NCBI RefSeq assembly: GCF_036320965.1
Contig: NC_092225.1
Span: forward strand, 76,256,435-76,320,434
Origin: Panulirus ornatus
Lineage: Eukaryota > Arthropoda > Malacostraca > Decapoda > Palinuridae
Reading direction: 5' to 3'
Length of the DNA: 64,000 nucleotides
The notes beneath the pieces were generated by a model. That model ran no database searches and was not told the origin of the DNA. It saw only the letters and a list, made by a program, of their open reading frames with translations. Numbering within the stretch: the stretch's first letter is position 1; the number at the start of each line of letters is the position of its first letter. Shown piece by piece: positions 11,812 through 23,055 of this stretch. Made by a program: the position numbers and the translations under genes.

Positions 11812-14418
11812 TAATGTGGCAGTTGAGGGAATAATTGGTATACATGGGGTGTTCAGTGTTGTAAATGGAAATGGTGAAGAGCTTGTAGATTTATGTGCTG
11901 AAAAAGGACTGGTGATTGGGAATACCTGGTTTAAAAAGCGAGATATACATAAGTATACGTATGTAAGTAGGAGAGATGGCCAGAGAGCGTTATTGGATTA
12001 CGTGTTAATTGACAGGCGCGCGAAAGAGAGACTTTAGGATGTTAATGTGCTGAGAGGTGCAACTGGAGGGATGTCTGATCATTATCTTGTGGAGGCTAAG
12101 GTGAAGATTTGTATGGGTTTTCAGAAAAGAAGAGAGAATGTTAGGGTGAAGAGGATGGTGAGAGTAAGTGAGCTTGGGAAGGAGACTTGTGTGAGGAAGT
12201 ACCAGGAGAGACTGAGTACAGAATGCAAAAAGGTGAGAACAATGGAAGTAAGGGGAGTGGGGGAGGAATGGGATGTATTTAGGGAATCAGTGATGGATTG
12301 CGCAAAAGGTGCTTGTGGCATGAGAAGAGTGGGAGGTGGGTTGATTAGAAAGGGTAGTGAGTGGTAGGATGAAGAAGTAAGATTATTAGTGAAAGCGAAG
12401 AGAGAGGCATTTGGATGATTTTTGCAGGGAAAAAATGCAATTGAGTGGGAGATGTATAAAAAAGAGACAGGAGGTCAAGAGAAAGGTGCAAGAGGTGAAA
12501 AAGAGGGCAAATGAGAGCTGGGGTGAGAGAGTATCATTAAATTTTAGGGAGAATAAAAAGATGTTCTGGAAGGAGGTAAATAAAGTGCGTAAGACAAGGG
12601 AGCAAATGGGAACTTCAGTGAAGGGCGCAAATGGGGAGGTGATAACAAGTAGTGGTGATGTGAGAAGGAGATGGAGTGAGTATTTTGAAGGTTTGTTGAA
12701 TGTGTTTGATGATAGAGTGGCAGATATAGGGTGTTTTGGTCGAGGTGGTGTGCAAAGTGAGAGGGTTAGGGAAAATGATTTGGTAAACAGAGAAGAGGTA
12801 GTAAAAGCTTTGCGGAAGATGAAAGCCGGCAAGGCAGCAGGTTTTGATGGTATTGCAGTGGAATTTATTAAAAAAGGGGGTGACTGTATTATTGAGTGGT
12901 TGGTAAGGTTATTTAATGTATGTATGACTCATGGTGAGGTGCCTGAGGATTGGCGGAATGCATGCATAGTGCCATTGTACAAAGGCAAAGGGGATAAGAG
13001 TGAGTGCTCAAATTACAGAGGTATAAGTTTGTTGAGTATTCCTGGTAAATTATATGGGAGGGTATTGATTGAGAGGGTGAAGGCATGTACAGAGCATCAG
13101 ATTGGGGAAGAGCAGTGTGGTTTCAGAAGTGGTAGAGGATGTGTGGATCAGGTATTTGCTTTGAAGAATGTATGTGAGAAATACTTAGAAAAGCAAATGG
13201 ATTTGTATGTAGCATTTATGGATCTGGAGAAGGCATATGATAGAGTTGATAGAGATGCTCTGTGGAAGGTATTAAGAATATATGGTGTGGGAGGCAAGTT
13301 GTTAGAAGTAGTGAAAAGTTTTTATCGAGGATGTAAGGCATGTGTACGTGTAGGAAGAGAGGAAAGTGATTGGTTCTCAGTGAATGTAGGTTTGCGGCAG
13401 GGGTGTGTGATGTCTCCATGGTTGTTTAATTTGTTTATGGATGGGGTTGTTAGGGAGGTAAATGCAAGATTTTTGGAAAGAGGGGCAAGTATGAAGTCTG
13501 TTGGGGATGAGAGAGCTTGGGAAGTGAGTCAGTAGTTGTTCGCTGATGATACAGCGCTGGTGGCTGATTCATGTGAGAAACTGCAGAAGCTGGTGACTGA
13601 GTTTGGTAAAGTGTGTGAAAGAAGAAAGTTAAGAGTAAATGTGAATAAGAGCAAGGTAATTAGGTACAGTAGGGTTGAGGGTCAAGTCAATTGGGAGGTA
13701 AGTTTGAATGGAGAAAAACTGGAGGAAGTAAAGTGTTTTAGATATTTGGGAGTGGATCTGGCAGCGGATGGAACCATGGAAGCGGAAGTGGGTCATAGGG
13801 TGGGGCAGGGGGCGAAAATCCTGGGAGCCTTGAAGAATGTGTGGAAGTCGAGAACATTATCTCGGAAAGCAAAAATGGGTATGTTTGAAGGAATAGTGGT
13901 TCCAACAATGTTGTATGGTTGCGAGGCGTGGGCTATGGATAGAGTTGTGCGCAGAAGGATGGATGTGCTGGAAATGAGATGTTTGAGGACAGTGTGTGGT
14001 GTGAGGTGGTGTGATCGAGTAAGTAACGTAAGGGTAAGAGAGATGTGTGGAAATAAAAAGAGCGTGGTTGAGAGAGCAGAAGAGGGTGTTTTGAAATGGT
14101 TTGGGCACATGGAGAGAATGAGTGAGGAAAGATTGACCAAGAGGATATATGTGTCGGAGGTGGAGGGAATGAGGAGAAGTGGGAGACCAAATTGGAGGTG
14201 GAAAGATGGAGTGAAAAAGATTTTGTGTGATCGGGGCCTGAACATGCAGGAGGGTGAAAGGAGGGCAAGGAATAGAGTGAATTGGAGCGATGTGGTATAC
14301 TGGGGTTGATGTGCTGTCAGTGGATTGAATCAAGGCATGTGTATGGGGGTGGGTTGGGCCATTTCTTTCGTCTGTTTCCTTGCGCTACCTCGCAAACGCG
14401 GGAGACAGCGACAAAGCA

Positions 14419-14426
<8 letters not shown>
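11809..14426 (+). mobile_element. Family A LINE, 5'-truncated in the endonuclease
   Basis: The longest single-orientation young copy (2.6 kb). It begins at SNVAVEGIIG in the endonuclease, directly after (TA)n, and runs to a 3' end of even shorter type: the 3' UTR jumps from CAAGGCATGTG to TATGGGGGTGGG near 14,341. The tail is A(9) followed by (TA)n, and the flanks are (TA)n on both sides. Confidence 0.88.
11811..14309 (+). pseudogene. Family A endonuclease-RT, several nonsense changes
   Basis: The order is the endonuclease second half (DLCAEKGLVIGNTWFKKRD; DYVLIDRR; GGMSDHYLV near 12,070-12,095), the linker, the RT fingers (KAGKAAGFDGIAVEF near 12,820-12,865), motif A AFMDLEKAYD (13,212-13,241), motif B (13,390-13,440), the catalytic FADDT (13,539-13,553) and the C-terminal domain ending VVYWG. 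Compared with the other copies there are nonsense changes at about 12,036 (TTG to TAG), 12,366 (TGG to TAG), 12,418 (CGA to TGA) and 13,533 (TTG to TAG), and a frameshift near 12,460. The RT half from 12,411 has a single stop. Confidence 0.83.

Positions 14427-14496
<70 letters not shown>
14427..14496. repeat. (TA)n tract between tail-to-tail LINEs
   Basis: A 70-bp pure TA tract. A family A tail enters it from the left, and the T-run of a minus-strand family A tail follows on the right. Confidence 0.97.
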
Positions 14497-14504
<8 letters not shown>

Positions 14505-15304
14505 TATACTTTGTCGCTGTCTCCCGCGTTTGCGAGGTAGCGCAAGGAAACAGACGAAAGAAATGGCCCAACCCCTCCCATACACATGTATATACATACG
14601 TCCACACACGCAAATATACATACCTACACAGCTTTCCATGGTTTACCCCAGACGCTTCACATGCCCTGATTCAATCCACTGACAGCACGTCAACCCCGGT
14701 ATACCACATCGCTCCAATTCACTCTATTCCTTGCCCTCCTTTCACCCTCCTGCATGTTCAGGCCCCGATCACACAAAATCTTTTTCACTTTATCTTTCCA
14801 CCTCCAATTTGGTCTCCCTCTTCTCCTCGTTCCCTCCACCTCCGACACATATATCCTCTTGGTCAATCTTTCCTCACTCATTCTCTCCATGTGCCCAAAC
14901 CACTTCAAAACACCCTCTTCTGCTCTCTCAACCACGCTCTTTTTATTTCCACACATCTCTCTTACCCTTACATTACTCACTCGATCAAACCACCTCACAC
15001 CACACATTGTCCTCAAACATCTCATTTCCAGCACATCCATCCTCCTGCGCACAACTCTATCCATAGCCCACGCCTCGCAACCATACAACATTGTTGGAAC
15101 CACTATTCCTTTAAACATACCCATTTTTGCTTTCCGAGATAATGTTCTCGACTTCCACACATTCTTCAAGGCCCCCAGAATTTTCGCCCCCTCCCCCACC
15201 CTATGATCCACTTCCGCTTCCATGGTTCCATCCGCTGCCAGATCCACTCCCAGATATCTAAAACACTTCACTTCCTCCAGTTTTTCTCCATTCAAACTCA
15301 CCTC

Positions 15305-15306
<2 letters not shown>
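14497..15306 (-). mobile_element. Family A LINE 3' end, minus strand, short 3' UTR
   Basis: The T-run (14,496-14,505) is the complement of the A-tail. The short 3' UTR (14,506-14,690) and the RT C-terminal domain (14,690-15,306) follow. The 5' truncation lies at WEVSLNGEK, exactly at the start of the next (TA)n tract. Together with the copy at 11,809-14,426 it forms an inverted repeat of about 740 bp per arm. Confidence 0.88.
14690..15306 (-). pseudogene. Family A RT C-terminal domain, open
   Basis: It reads openly from WEVSLNGEKLEEVKCFRYLG to VVYRG. It contains no RT active-site residues, and the short-UTR marker ILC is present. The frame upstream runs into YIYIYI from the (TA)n tract. Confidence 0.8.

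Positions 15307-15371
<65 letters not shown>
15307..15371. repeat. (TA)n tract
   Basis: A 65-bp TA tract at the truncated 5' end of the minus-strand family A copy, with single-copy-looking DNA to its right. Confidence 0.97.
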
Positions 15372-15374
<3 letters not shown>

Positions 15375-18300
15375 TTCATTTAATTATACTCTATCACTGA
15401 AGGGTAGAGGAATTTTGAGCCAGATTATGTGGAAGTTTGGAGAAACTCAAGATTCATGAGGCAAGCAAAGAGAGTTTTTGTATTACAGGAGGCACTAACA
15501 CAAAACTCAGAGCAGAAATAAATGGTAGAGGATAAAGTAAGAAATCTCAGTGTAGACAAGGAAGCAGTCTTGGACAGTTGGTTCCAAAGGGAATAAATTG
15601 GACGAAAAGGTGGAGATAGGATGCTTACAGAAGAATGGGTAGATCCGAGACTTTGAATATTGTAGAAATGAATAGAGAAAGATCCAGGTCTTGGAGCTGT
15701 ATCTGAAAAAATGCTTTAATTTCTTAACCAGTGGTTACTTTCTTTTTTGGCACCAGAGATTTTGAAAGATTTGTACTACAGTATCATAATTTTTCTTTTA
15801 AACAAAAGAAAAACCAGAGAGTAGAGTAAAATATTGTATGTATTATGTGTTGTTGTGTTGTATTAGAGATGGAGAGTGTGTGAGTTTAGACTTTAGTGCC
15901 AGCAAGTCACAGGCAGGTGAGGATGCATGACAAACAGAACAGTACAGGTTCAGTGTTGCCATTACTTACCTTCCCTGTACCTTCCCTGGATAGTTGATGT
16001 CTGTCATTTGTTTTATTTTCTTGACTTCATAGCTTTACAGTTTTGGTTTTGTTTGAGTCCTTACCATTTCCATTAGCAGTTTTGCTAAAAAGTGATTGGG
16101 ATTTATGGTTTTATCTTCCAAGTAGATCTTGATCCAGTCTTCAGTTGGTTTACTATCCATATTTTTTAACTTTCTGTTTTTGTCATTATTTTTATTAAGT
16201 GCATTTCTGATTACTCTAATTTCTTTCTGCTCTGTATGTTCAGTTTTTATTATTTTTTGCTTCCCCTTCTGTGACCATTTTTAATCATTGTACTTTCTTT
16301 TCTCATTCAGAGTATTCCACTTATTATTGTTTCGTATCTTTCTTGGACTGATGTCAGTCTCAAATGTTAATCCCTTACATAAGGTAGTTTCTATAATAAA
16401 ACATGCTTTCTCCTGCAATGCTGCACAGTCATTATCATCATTGTTTGCTGATTCTTCATCTTTACTATTCTGATAATTTCATTTGCTGAGATTTTTGCAA
16501 CCGTTAATAAATTTTGCATAGGAAGATGAGAAGTGATTTTGTGTCATATTTATTGAAATTAAGTCAATCATGCATCCTTAGACCATATTTTAAGCATCCA
16601 ATTATAAGTAGTGATTTGCGATCTACTTATACCGCCTACTACAGTAAATACATTTATTAGCAATACAGTTTTTGATCTGATGTATTATATCTCAATGAAT
16701 ACTTTTGTATTTTTAATCCCTTAATCCCTTAGTGTCCCACTAATTAATAGTTACCAACCCTCAAAATTCACCTTTTCTAAGTTGTTCAAAAAATATCTTT
16801 AATCTGCTGTTTCAAAGACATTCTTATAAGTGAAAAATAACTTCAGAAGTATTTTTTTGCATGGTTGTAACGTGCACTAAGATTTGCTAGAGGAAGGCTT
16901 GAGTGTGAAGTAAGTTACCAGTGTACGTTTCATTTTTTTACATACACCATACAATCTTACTGATTGTTATTATGTTTCATCTTATATGATATAATCATAT
17001 CTTTTATCTTATATGATAGAATGCTATAATCATTGCCGTTCATTGATATTTTTTTCATAATAGGAATGTTATAAAAGTTTGTAAAATTACCAACCGTACT
17101 ATTCAGACACATTGTTGCCAAAGTCATGCAGGTGCTGGCAACACTGCCTCCACTTTTGCTAGAAAATATTCTCCTGCCTCATCTTGGTCACCTCTTGATG
17201 CTGAAAGAATCATTGCCCTATAAATCACTCTCCACATGATCCAAAGACTGATCATCACTAAAATAATAAAGGATCATCTGCTTTGAACTAGAAATTTTGC
17301 AAAACGCCACTGAGTTTCCTTCCTAGAAAAATCATGAAAATGTGTTCCCATTGGCATTGTTGTAAGATGACTGACTGTGAAAAGAAATTATTACACACTT
17401 CCACCTCTGCCACCACCCAGGCTTGGTGCACGGCCTTGAAATGAAGGTATGAATCTCAATGCATGAATATCCATCTTGAGGTTTGCTTCGTTATCATAAA
17501 TATCTGTCTTAAGACGTTAAGGAATTAATAACCTTTTGGTATGCATGATTTGTTGTCAGTATAAGTGATTGCTTTCTTTATCCAAAGAGGTATTTTTTAT
17601 TTATATCTTTCTGCCATCTTACAAGGACATTGGTGTTATTTGATTTCACTTGCATAAGGTTACACTGTAAGTGAAAATTCACCTTCATTAAGATTATATC
17701 ATGGTCACTGGATGAAAAGGAGTATGATCTTGTCAAATAATTTCCAACTCCAAAGGATCCCATTATATCCCTGATGTTGATTGGAGTTCATTGATTAAAT
17801 TGAATTACAAGAATGGATACTATTATTTTTAAAGCACTTGTCTGAATTTCTGTTACTTATATGTAGGAAATTAAATAGAATGATTAATAGTAGGATGGTC
17901 TATCTTTTAGAGAAAACAAGTTAGTATTTTCTTTTTCAGAAAACGTTGACATGAATAAGGTATCTGGGTCCCTTCTGCTCAAGTCTTTGACATGATGAAT
18001 AACCCTGAAGTACAGTTTGTATTCAATAGTGAGTCATAGAACACTTAAGTATTATGTTTGTAACTTCAAGCTGGGGCACCTTGTATACATTCCTTAAATG
18101 AAAACTGATAAACCCTTTTTAAATGTATATAGCAGTGTGGATAAATATTTGCATAAGTACTCACCTGGTATTTATTAATTTTAATGAATCATGTTACTTT
18201 CATTTCATACAACTTAGTAAGTAATCTTGAATGTTGCCTTACAATTTTTCATGTCCTGATGTGTATGAAATTGACATCTGTTTAATTTAATTGATTTAGA

Positions 18301-18865
18301 GTATGATTGCTCTATCTGAATCAGTTACTATTGCAGTAGAGTACCTGGTTATAGAGGTGGCACTAAAATTTTGTCACAAAATTCCACAGTTTTATTCCAT
18401 GTATTAACTGATGTGTATTGGAAAATGATCAAGAGAGGATACTAATTTTCTTATAGTAAGATGTGTATTTTTATGTGATGATGAAAATTTGTTAATGAAT
18501 GATGTGATTCTTTAGAAGTGATATTGGTTTTTAGGGAATTTGTACATGCTTTTATTACTTTCATGATTTTACTTGACAGTACATGTGAGTAACACTGAGA
18601 CCTGTAATTCAGTGAAATGAGGTAGACATAGTGAATATGGGAAAATTTTATGGGATGAAGATTGGATTTATATGATTGAAGGCTTGCATCATTTACAGTC
18701 CTAAGTGTGGAGACTCTGAAGCATTAGATATAAACTCCATCATTTTATTTTGTCAGTGAAGAAATGGTTACATTGGCAGATTAAGTGTAATAATGTTGTG
18801 CATCTTCATGTACATGTAGACTGTTTTTTTCTTTCTACAGATTATTTTCATATTTTTCATATATA
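15372..18865. other. AT-rich DNA, no gene recognised
   Basis: These 3.5 kb contain only short open frames on both strands, none with similarity I recognise. A stretch near 15,575-15,700 might be the eroded end of another LINE on the minus strand, but the match is too weak to call. No microsatellite, tRNA or inverted repeat stands out. Confidence 0.5.
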
Positions 18866-18866
18866 T

Positions 18867-19990
18867 ACTTAGAAAAGCAAATGGATTTTTATGTAGCATT
18901 TATGGATCTGGAGAAGACATATGATAGAGTTGATAGAGATGCTCTGTGGAAGGTATTAAGAATATATGGTGTGGGAGGTAAGTTGTTAGAAGCAGTGAAA
19001 AGTTTTTATCGAGGATGTAAGGCATGTGTACGTGTAGGAAGAGAGGTGAGTGATTGGTTCTCGGTGAATGTTGGTTTGTGGCAGGGGTGCGTGATGTCTC
19101 CATGGTTGTTTGATTTGTTTATGGATGGGGTTGTTAGGGAGGTGAATGCAAGAGTTTTAGAAAGAGGGGCAAGTATGCAGTCTGTTGTGAATGAGAGAGC
19201 TTGGGAAGTGAGTCAGTTGTTGTTCGCCGATGATACAGTGCTGGTGGCTGATTCGGGAGAGAAACTGCAGAAGCTGGTGACTGTGTTTGGTAAAGCATGT
19301 GAAAGAAGAAAGCTGAGAGTAAATGTGAATAAGAGCAAGGTTATTAGGTACAGTAGGGTTGAGGGACAAGTTAATTGGGAGGTAAGTTTTAATGGAGAAA
19401 AACTGGAGGAAGTTAAGTGTTTTAGATATCTGGGGGTGGATTTGGCAGCGAATGGAACCATGGAAGTGGAAGTGAATCATAGGATGTGGGAGGGGGTGAA
19501 AGTTCTGGGAGCGTTGAAAAATGTGTGGAAGTCGAGAGCGTTATCTTGGAAAGCAAAAATGGGTATGTTTGAAGGAATAGTGGTTCTGACAATGATATAT
19601 GGTTGCAAGGCATGGGCTATAGATAGAGGTGTGCGAAGGAGGGTGGATGTGCTGAAAATGAGATGTTTAAGGACAGGTTGTGCTGTGACATGGTTTGATC
19701 GAGTCAGTGATGAAAGGGTAAGAGAGATTTGTGGTAATAAAAAGAGTGTGGTTGAGAGAGCAGAAGAAGGGTGTTTTGAAATGGTTTGGTCACATGGAGA
19801 GAATGAATAAGGAAAGATTGACAAAGAGGATATATGTGTCAGAGGTGGAGGGAATGAGAAGTGGGAGACCAAATTGGAGGTGGAAAGATGGAGTGAAAAT
19901 GATTTTGAGTGATCAGGGCCTGAACATGCAGGAGGGTGAAAGGCATGCAAGGAATAGAGTGAATTGGAATGATGTGGTATACCAGGGTTG
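18867..19990 (+). pseudogene. Family A RT, motif A to C-terminus, one frameshift
   Basis: Motif A AFMDLEKTYD, motif B VGLWQGCVMSPWLFD and the catalytic LLFADDTVLVADS are in one frame to about 19,770. An extra base in the run AGAAGAAGG then shifts the frame, and the C-terminal part HMERMNKERLTKRIYV continues in the next frame to the stop after VVYQG. Both catalytic regions are intact, but the fingers are missing. It carries ILS, so it belongs to the long-UTR subfamily. Confidence 0.82.
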
Positions 19991-20272
19991 ACGTGCTGTC
20001 ATTGGATTGAACCAGGGCATGTGAAGCGTCTGGGGTATACCATGGAAAGTTCTGTGGGGCCTGGATGTGGAAAGGGAGCTGTGGTTTCAGTGCATTATAC
20101 ATGACAGCTAGAGACTGAGTGTGAACGAATGTGGCCTTTGTTGTCTTTTCCTAGCGCTACCTCGCACACATGTGGGGGGAGGGGGTTGTTATTTCATGTG
20201 TGGCGGGGTGGTGATGGGAATGAATAAGGGCAGACAGTATGAATTATGTACATGTGTATATATGTATATGTC

Positions 20273-20278
<6 letters not shown>

Positions 20279-20356
<78 letters not shown>

Positions 20357-20361
20357 TATAT
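20279..20361. repeat. (TA)n expanded inside a LINE 3' UTR
   Basis: Other long-UTR copies carry only a short TATATATATG at this position (57,727-57,736 and 59,541-59,550). Here it has grown to about 80 bp with TGTA interruptions. Confidence 0.93.
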
Positions 20362-20507
20362 GTATATGTTGAGATGTATAGGTATGTATATTTGCGTGTG
20401 TGGATGTGTATGTATATACATGTGTATGTGGGTGGGTTGGGCCATTCTTTCATCTGTTTCCTTGCGTTACCTCGCTAACGCGGGAGACAGCAACAAAGCA
20501 AAATAAA

Positions 20508-20509
<2 letters not shown>

Positions 20510-20584
<75 letters not shown>
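20510..20584. repeat. (TA)n tract between tail-to-tail LINEs
   Basis: About 75 bp of TA, entered on the left by AAATAAATGA (plus-strand LINE tail) and left on the right through TTTATTTTGC (minus-strand LINE tail). Confidence 0.97.
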
Positions 20585-20588
<4 letters not shown>

Positions 20589-22445
20589 TTTGCTTTGTCG
20601 CTGTCTCCCGCGTTAGCGAGGGAGCGCAAGGAAACAGACGAAAGAAACGGCCCAACCCACCCCCATACACATGTATATACATACCCATCCATGAACACAC
20701 ATATACATACCTATATATTTCAATGTATACATATATATACATACACAGACATATACATATATACACATGCACATAATTCATACTTGCTGCCATTATTCAT
20801 TCCCGTCGCCGCCCCACCACACACGAAATGACAACACACTCCCCTCGCATGCGCGCGAAGTAGTGCTAGGAAAAGACAACAAAGGCCACATTCGTTTACA
20901 CTCAGTCTGTAGCTGTCATGTATAATGCACTGAAACCACAGCTCCCTTTCCACATCCAGGCCTCACAAAACTTTCCATGGTTTAACACAGATGCTTCACA
21001 TGCCCTGGTTCAATCCACTGACAGCACGTTGACCCTGGTATACACATTGTTTCAATTCACTCTATTCCTAGCACACATTTCACCCTCCTGCATGTTCAGG
21101 CCCCGATCACTCAAAATCTTTTTCACTCCATCCTTCCACTTCCAATTTGGTCTACCACTTCTCCTCCTTCCCTCCACCTCTGACACATATATCCTCTTTG
21201 TCAATCTCTCCTCACTCATTCTCTCCATGTGACCAAACCATTTCAACACACCCTCTTCTGCTCTCTCAACCACACTCTTTTTACTACCACACATCTCTCT
21301 TACCCTTTCATTACTTACTCAATCAAACCACCTCACACCACATATTGTTTCCAAACATCTCATTTCCAACACATCCACCTTCCTCCGAACAACCCTATCT
21401 ATAGCCCATGCTTTGCAACCGTATAACATTTTTGGAACCACTATTCATTCAAACATACCCATTTTTGCTTTCTGAGATAATGTTCTCGCCTTCCACACAT
21501 TCTTCATGCTCCCAGAACCTTCGCCTCCTACCCCACCCTGTGACTCACTTCCACTTCCATGGTTCCATCTGCAGCTAAATCCACTCCCAGATATCTAAAA
21601 CACTTCAATTCCTCCAGTTTTTCTCCATTCAAACTTATCTCCCAATTAATTGTCCCTCAATCCTACTGAACATAATAGCCTTGCTCTTATTCACATTTAC
21701 TCTCAACTTTCTCCTTTCACACTTTACCAAACTCAGTCACCAACCTCCGCAGTTTCTCACCCGAATCAGCCAACAGTACTGCATCATCAGCATACAACAA
21801 CTGACTCACTTCACAAGCCCTTTCATCTACAAAAGACTTCGTACTTGCTCCTCTCTCCAAAACTCTTGCATTCACCTCCCTAACAACCCCTTCCATAAAC
21901 ATCACACACCCCTGGGATCCAATCACTTTCCTCTCTTTCTTCTCGTACACATGCCTTACATCCTTGGTAAAAACTTTTCACTGCCTCTAGTAACTTACCT
22001 CCCGCACCATATACTCTTAAAACCTTCCACAAAGCATCTCTCAACCCTGTCATATGCCTTCTCCAGATCCATAAATGCTACATACAAATCCATTTGCTTT
22101 TCTAATTATTTGTCACATACATTTTTCAAAGCAAAAACCTAATCCACACATCCTCTACTTTTTCTGAAACCACACTGCTCTTTCCCAATCTGATGCTCTG
22201 TACATGCCTTCACCCTCTCAATCAATACCCTCCCATATAATTTCCCAGGAATACTCAACAAACTTATGCCTCTGTAATTAGAACACTCACCTTTATCCCC
22301 TTTGCCTTTGTTCAGTGGCACTATGCATGCATTCCGCCAATCCTCTGGCACTTCACCATGATCCATACAGACACTGAATATCCTTACCAACCGCACTTCA
22401 CCATGATTTATACAGACACTGAATATCCTTACCAACCAATCATAT
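20585..22445 (-). mobile_element. Family A LINE, minus strand, long 3' UTR
   Basis: The tail (20,585-20,592) reads AAATAAA in the sense direction. The long 3' UTR (20,593-21,040) is followed by a decayed RT domain up to about 22,445, where DWLVRIFSVC is still readable. A 45-bp tandem duplication lies near the 5' side (22,348-22,437). A block is missing between the VVREVN and SNHFPLFL-coding positions (21,900-21,920). There are several frameshifts. Confidence 0.83.
22348..22437 (-). repeat. 45-bp tandem duplication inside LINE RT
   Basis: Units 22,348-22,392 and 22,393-22,437 differ at a few positions and encode LVRIFSVCMDHGEVP and LVRIFSVCINHGEVR in frame. Other family A copies have one unit. 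Confidence 0.9.
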
Positions 22446-22588
22446 AAGTACACTTGGATCTGAACAACCATAGGTACATGTACACTTGCATTGATGTTCA
22501 TTTATTCATGTACACACATCTGGAATGCACATACTTTCATATAAGCACACTACACAACACAAACAAGTAGTATCCTTGATTTGCATGT

Positions 22589-22589
<1 letters not shown>

Positions 22590-22634
<45 letters not shown>
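22590..22634. repeat. (CA)n microsatellite
   Basis: 45 bp of pure CA repeat. Confidence 0.97.
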
Positions 22635-22639
<5 letters not shown>

Positions 22640-23055
22640 TGCACACAGGCTGCAAGAAGAACATAGGCTGCGCTATGTGTATTTTCAAGACTTTGGAGGG
22701 TCTACTATTCCTTGAACCAATTATATACTAGCGAAGGGAGGGATTCAAATATGAAGGGGCCCCTAAGTTATGTATGAATCGGGTGGTAAGTTTATATGTA
22801 CATGTTTGGGAGTTTGATAGGACTTTGGAGTGATAATGCCCCCATATTCAAATAGGAAGCTAATGAGTGTCCAAACTTCAGTGATTCTACATATTTTGAT
22901 TTATGGGTATTATAAAAGCAGAACCATTTTTTAAGAAAGGCTAATATTACAGAAGTTTGCAAGTGTTGTAAATTTTTTTACTGCATGAAGTTTAGCTCTG
23001 ACATTATGAAAGAAAGTAGATTTAAGTGTAACCTAAAGGCACCACTGTCAAAGTC
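22635..23055. other. No gene seen
   Basis: AT-rich sequence without recognisable coding potential lies between the (CA)n tract and the first CR1-like repeat block. Confidence 0.5.

Larger units (their letters stand above)
18866..20509 (+). mobile_element. Family A LINE, RT to long 3' UTR
   Basis: It begins at YLEKQMDFYVAF (18,867) and ends with GCAACAAAGCAAAATAAATGA before (TA)n. The long 3' UTR (19,992-20,509) has both CTACCTCGC modules (about 20,154-20,166 and 20,464-20,476) and an expanded internal (TA)n at 20,279-20,361. Confidence 0.87.
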
